This document shows, one piece after another, positions 61,802 through 64,000 of a DNA stretch of 64,000 bases. A model generated the notes under the pieces. The model saw only the letters and a list, made by a program, of their open reading frames with translations, was not told where the DNA came from and did not search any database. The position numbers and the translations under genes are program-made. This DNA comes from Williamsia faeni (GTDB lineage Bacteria > Actinomycetota > Actinomycetes > Mycobacteriales > Mycobacteriaceae): assembly GCA_003202005.1 (NCBI GenBank), contig QJJF01000006.1, positions 62,001-126,000 on the forward strand. The letters run 5' to 3'. The first letter of the stretch is position 1; every line of letters starts with the position of its first letter.

Positions 61802-63310
61802 TCAGCGCAGCGGGACGGTCAGGACCGCATCGGTGCCACCGGTCGCACCGGGGCGCAGCTCGAGTTCGCCCGACAGCTCTATCTGCACCAGCGTGTGGAC
61901 GATCTGCAGACCCAACCGATCCGACTGACGCGGATCGAAGTCGGGGTCGATGCCAACGCCGTTGTCCTGCACCGTGATCACGAGTTCACGGGTGCTCCTC
62001 GAGGTGTCGATCAGCACCCGGCCGGACTCCTCGGGCGCAAAGCCGTGTTCGACGGCGTTCTGGATCAATTCGGTGAGCACCATCACCACCGGCATCGCCA
62101 GGTCTGACTTGAGCACACCGATCTTCCCCACCCGACGAACCGTGACCGCGGTACCGCCCGACGCCACGTCGGCCATGACGGGCACCAGCTGATCGATGAC
62201 CACGTCGAGATCGACTTCCTCATCCACACTGCCCGAAAGCAATTCGTGCACAAGGGCGATCGCCGCAACCCGGCGAACCGCTTCTCCCAGGGCCTGGCGG
62301 GCTTCGTCATTGGTGGTACGCCGCGCCTGCAATCGCAGCAGGGCCGACACACTCTGCAAATTGTTCTTGACGCGGTGATGGATCTCGCGGATCGTCGCGT
62401 CCTTGCTGATCAGCGCGAGGTCCCGACGTTTCACCTCGGTGACGTCACGCACCAGGATCACGGCGCCGACCAGCTCACCGCGGGGCCGCAGGGGCACCGC
62501 ACGGATCAGGACGGTCGCGCGGCGGGCGTCGGCCTCGATCCGCATCCCCGCCTTGCCCTCGACCGCCGCCCGCAGCATCGCGGCCGCTTCTTCGGATTCG
62601 AAGGGATCGCTGAGCAGGCTGACCGTCACCTCGGCGAGGTCGTTGCCGCTGAGCTCCGAGGTCCAGCCCATGCGGTGGTAGGCAGACAGCGCGTTGGGGC
62701 TGGCATATTGCACCACCCCGCGCTCGTCGACCCGGATGAAGCCATCGCCGGCACGAGGTGTCGACAGTCCACGAGGGTTGCCCTCGTTCTGCGGGAACGT
62801 CCCCTCTGCCACCATCTGGCACAGGTCGTACGCGCAGTCCTGGTACGACAGCTCGAGCGGTGACGGCATCCGCGGCTGGGTGAGATTGATCGCGCGGGCA
62901 AGAACCGCGACCACCGCGCCCTCGAATCGGACCGGGACCGCTTCGCGCCTGATCGCCGTCGATCCGATCCACGTCGGATCCTCCTCGCGGAGGATGCGGC
63001 CATGCGACAGGGCACCGAAGACCTGCGGGTTGTCGGCCTCTGAGATCGACGTACCGACCCCATCGGTGGGGAAGACAGTCGGTGCGGTGTTCGGCCGGCA
63101 TTGGGCCACACAGACCATCTGGGGCCCGGCAGTGCCCGACTCCGGACGACCGGAGTCGCCGGCTGCGTTTTGCGACTGCACCCACATCTGGAAGTCGGCA
63201 AACGACAGATCAGCCAGCAATTGCCATTCGGCCACCACCCGTTGCAGGTGTCCGCCGGCCGCGCCGGACAGTTCGGTGTGTTCCGCGAGCAACTCCGAAA
63301 GAGTCGACAT
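61802..63310 (-). CDS. pdtaS: Sensor histidine kinase PdtaS
   Basis: A soluble histidine kinase of 502 residues. Seen: an N-terminal GAF-like domain (residues about 1-160), a PAS domain (about 185-295, RAGDGFIRVDERGVVQYASP), a HisKA_2 dimerisation segment with the phospho-accepting His in IREIHHRVKNNLQSVSALLR (near residue 312) and an HATPase domain with N-box LTELIQNAVEHGF and G-box DNGVGI. No membrane span, so it senses a cytosolic signal; in mycobacteria PdtaS responds to NO and copper and phosphorylates the ANTAR protein PdtaR, not encoded here. Convergent with whiB1. Confidence 0.93.
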   Translation of the reverse strand: MSTLSELLAEHTELSGAAGGHLQRVVAEWQLLADLSFADFQMWVQSQNAAGDSGRPESGTAGPQMVCVAQCRPNTAPTVFPTDGVGTSISEADNPQVFGALSHGRILREEDPTWIGSTAIRREAVPVRFEGAVVAVLARAINLTQPRMPSPLELSYQDCAYDLCQMVAEGTFPQNEGNPRGLSTPRAGDGFIRVDERGVVQYASPNALSAYHRMGWTSELSGNDLAEVTVSLLSDPFESEEAAAMLRAAVEGKAGMRIEADARRATVLIRAVPLRPRGELVGAVILVRDVTEVKRRDLALISKDATIREIHHRVKNNLQSVSALLRLQARRTTNDEARQALGEAVRRVAAIALVHELLSGSVDEEVDLDVVIDQLVPVMADVASGGTAVTVRRVGKIGVLKSDLAMPVVMVLTELIQNAVEHGFAPEESGRVLIDTSRSTRELVITVQDNGVGIDPDFDPRQSDRLGLQIVHTLVQIELSGELELRPGATGGTDAVLTVPLR

Positions 63311-63347
63311 CAGCCGGAGTCCGCCCGTGCGTCAGTGGTCGCGGACG

Positions 63348-63566
63348 TCAGTTGTCGATGACCGCGATGAGGTCACCGGCCTGGATCACATCCCCGACGT
63401 TGACCTTGACCTCTGTGATCGTGCCTGCTTCTTCGGCCAGAACCGGGATCTCCATCTTCATCGATTCCAGCAACACGAGCGTGTCACCGACCTCGACCGT
63501 CTGACCGGCACTGACAACCACCTCGAGAACGCTTGCAACGATTTCCGCTACGACTTCTTCTGCCAT
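63348..63566 (-). CDS. Biotinylated carrier protein (TB7.3-like BCCP)
   Basis: A 72-residue biotin-attachment domain. The lysine of ESMKMEIPV (near residue 36) is the biotinylation site, and the rest forms the usual beta-sandwich (VGDTLVLLESM, NVGDVIQAGDLIAVI). It is a free-standing biotin carrier like TB7.3 (Rv3221c) and would serve an acyl-CoA carboxylase encoded elsewhere. The ATG at 63566 is chosen over one two codons earlier, which directly abuts the GGAGG site. Just downstream of it on the same strand is pdtaS. Confidence 0.92.
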   Translation of the reverse strand: MAEEVVAEIVASVLEVVVSAGQTVEVGDTLVLLESMKMEIPVLAEEAGTITEVKVNVGDVIQAGDLIAVIDN

Positions 63567-63687
63567 CGCCATCCTCCAGGTGTTCGGGTTACGCCGGTAT
63601 AAACCTAGCGCAGCACCCTGGGCCCGGGCGATTCTCGGCAATCGTGCACTTCGTGTCACAATGGAGCGCTGTCGAAAGGAGACTGCC

Positions 63688-63762
63688 ATGGGAAAGCGTG
63701 GACGCAAGAAGCGGGCTCGCAAGAAGAATGCGGCCAACCACGGCAAGCGCCCCAACGCCTGA
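63688..63762 (+). CDS. 24-residue ribosomal protein bL37 (actinobacterial)
   Basis: A very small ORF translated MGKRGRKKRARKKNAANHGK plus RPNA. Almost half its residues are Lys or Arg, and the ANHGKRPN end is the mark of the short actinobacterial 50S protein found in mycobacterial ribosome structures (bL37). AAAGGAG lies 6 nt before the ATG. It is short enough to be missed by gene callers. Confidence 0.85.
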   Translation: MGKRGRKKRARKKNAANHGKRPNA

Positions 63763-63813
63763 GCGTTGAGGCCCTTACCGGGTTTGGATCCCTGGCGGAT
63801 TCGGAGTTGAGGA

Positions 63814-64000
63814 CTATCCCCGCGTTTCGCGGATGATGACTGTCTTCCGGATCTCCAGGGTCAACCGTTCCCGCAGTCCCTTGGGCGCCTGTTCTCCACC
63901 GCACTTGCGGTTCACCAGGCTCTTCAATTGCTGTTCGATGCCGTAGTGCTCGAGGCACGGCGTGCACCCATCGAGATGCGACTTCAGACGTGCGCGAGCA
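63814..64000 (-). CDS. rshA: Mycothiol-system anti-sigma factor RshA/RsrA, C-terminal part
   Basis: The frame runs off the right edge. The 61 visible codons contain the zinc-binding H-x3-C-x2-C motif (HLDGCTPCLEHYG) and end LRERLTLEIRKTVII before a short tail and TAG (63814-63816). This is the C-terminal part of the ZAS-family anti-sigma factor that holds SigH/SigR until disulfide stress releases it. The first zinc ligand and the sigH gene should lie beyond the window. Confidence 0.88.
   Translation of the reverse strand, partial: ARARLKSHLDGCTPCLEHYGIEQQLKSLVNRKCGGEQAPKGLRERLTLEIRKTVIIRETRG

Overview
The window is high-GC chromosomal DNA of a mycolic-acid actinobacterium (order Mycobacteriales). 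It carries whiB1 and whiB7, the adnA-adnB DNA motor-nuclease, mycoredoxin, fasR, pdtaS, fadE24/fadE23 and a mycothiol-type anti-sigma factor at the right edge. Gene content and order recall three stretches of the Mycobacterium tuberculosis chromosome joined end to end (smpB-ftsX-ftsE-prfB; hisN-fadE24-fadE23; the long UPF0182-to-rshA stretch). The overall character fits Gordonia, Williamsia or a close relative better than Mycobacterium. That comparison is from memory of gene order, not from a search.

Layout. 1-6.4 kb: end of a WD40 propeller protein, then smpB, ftsX, ftsE, a Pro/Thr-rich membrane protein, an MscS channel and prfB, all on the minus strand. 6.4-15.2 kb: a small membrane protein, hisN, a metallo-beta-lactamase-fold protein, an overlapping DUF2752/TM2 pair, fadE24-fadE23 behind a striking double-palindrome operator, a small secreted Rpf, a zinc-ribbon metallopeptidase and an F420-type LLM oxidoreductase. 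15.2-16.6 kb: a probable gene remnant, DUF5709, and two identical initiator tRNA genes in a duplicated segment with terminators. 16.6-31.4 kb: UPF0182, PPA1309, a YlbL-type PDZ/Lon-like protease, a zinc metalloprotease-family protein, an orphan ThiF/TOMM-like protein, an ABC1 kinase, whiB7 with a full attenuator leader, uvrD2, mycoredoxin, nudC, a K+ channel and a small membrane protein. 31.4-39.3 kb: adnB/adnA, a LipV-like hydrolase and an alkyltransferase-like protein.

39.4-49.2 kb is a tightly packed minus-strand nitrate/nitrite assimilation operon: narK, nitrate reductase, a FAD/BFD reductase, nirB, nirD, a uroporphyrinogen-III-synthase/winged-helix protein and a sirohydrochlorin chelatase. 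Most neighbours overlap by 4 nt. It takes nitrate in, reduces it to nitrite and ammonium, and supplies siroheme for NirB. The nitrate reductase appears frameshifted just after its coupled start. 49.4-64 kb returns to conserved core: a TIGR02569 protein, moeZ, a DUF3152 metalloprotease, fasR, DUF3107, a ferritin-like protein, rhlE, a beta-propeller protein, parA, a histidine phosphatase, a membrane protein, a diacylglycerol-kinase-type protein with an in-frame repeat insertion, whiB1, pdtaS, a biotinylated protein, the 24-residue ribosomal protein bL37 and the 3' end of rshA.

No CRISPR array, prophage, transposase or rRNA was seen. The most notable signals are regulatory or structural: the fadE operator array, the whiB7 leader, very long perfect hairpins at convergent gene ends, the frame break in the nitrate reductase, the duplicated initiator tRNA and the repeat inside the lipid kinase gene. 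I did not find a convincing wholly new multi-gene system.
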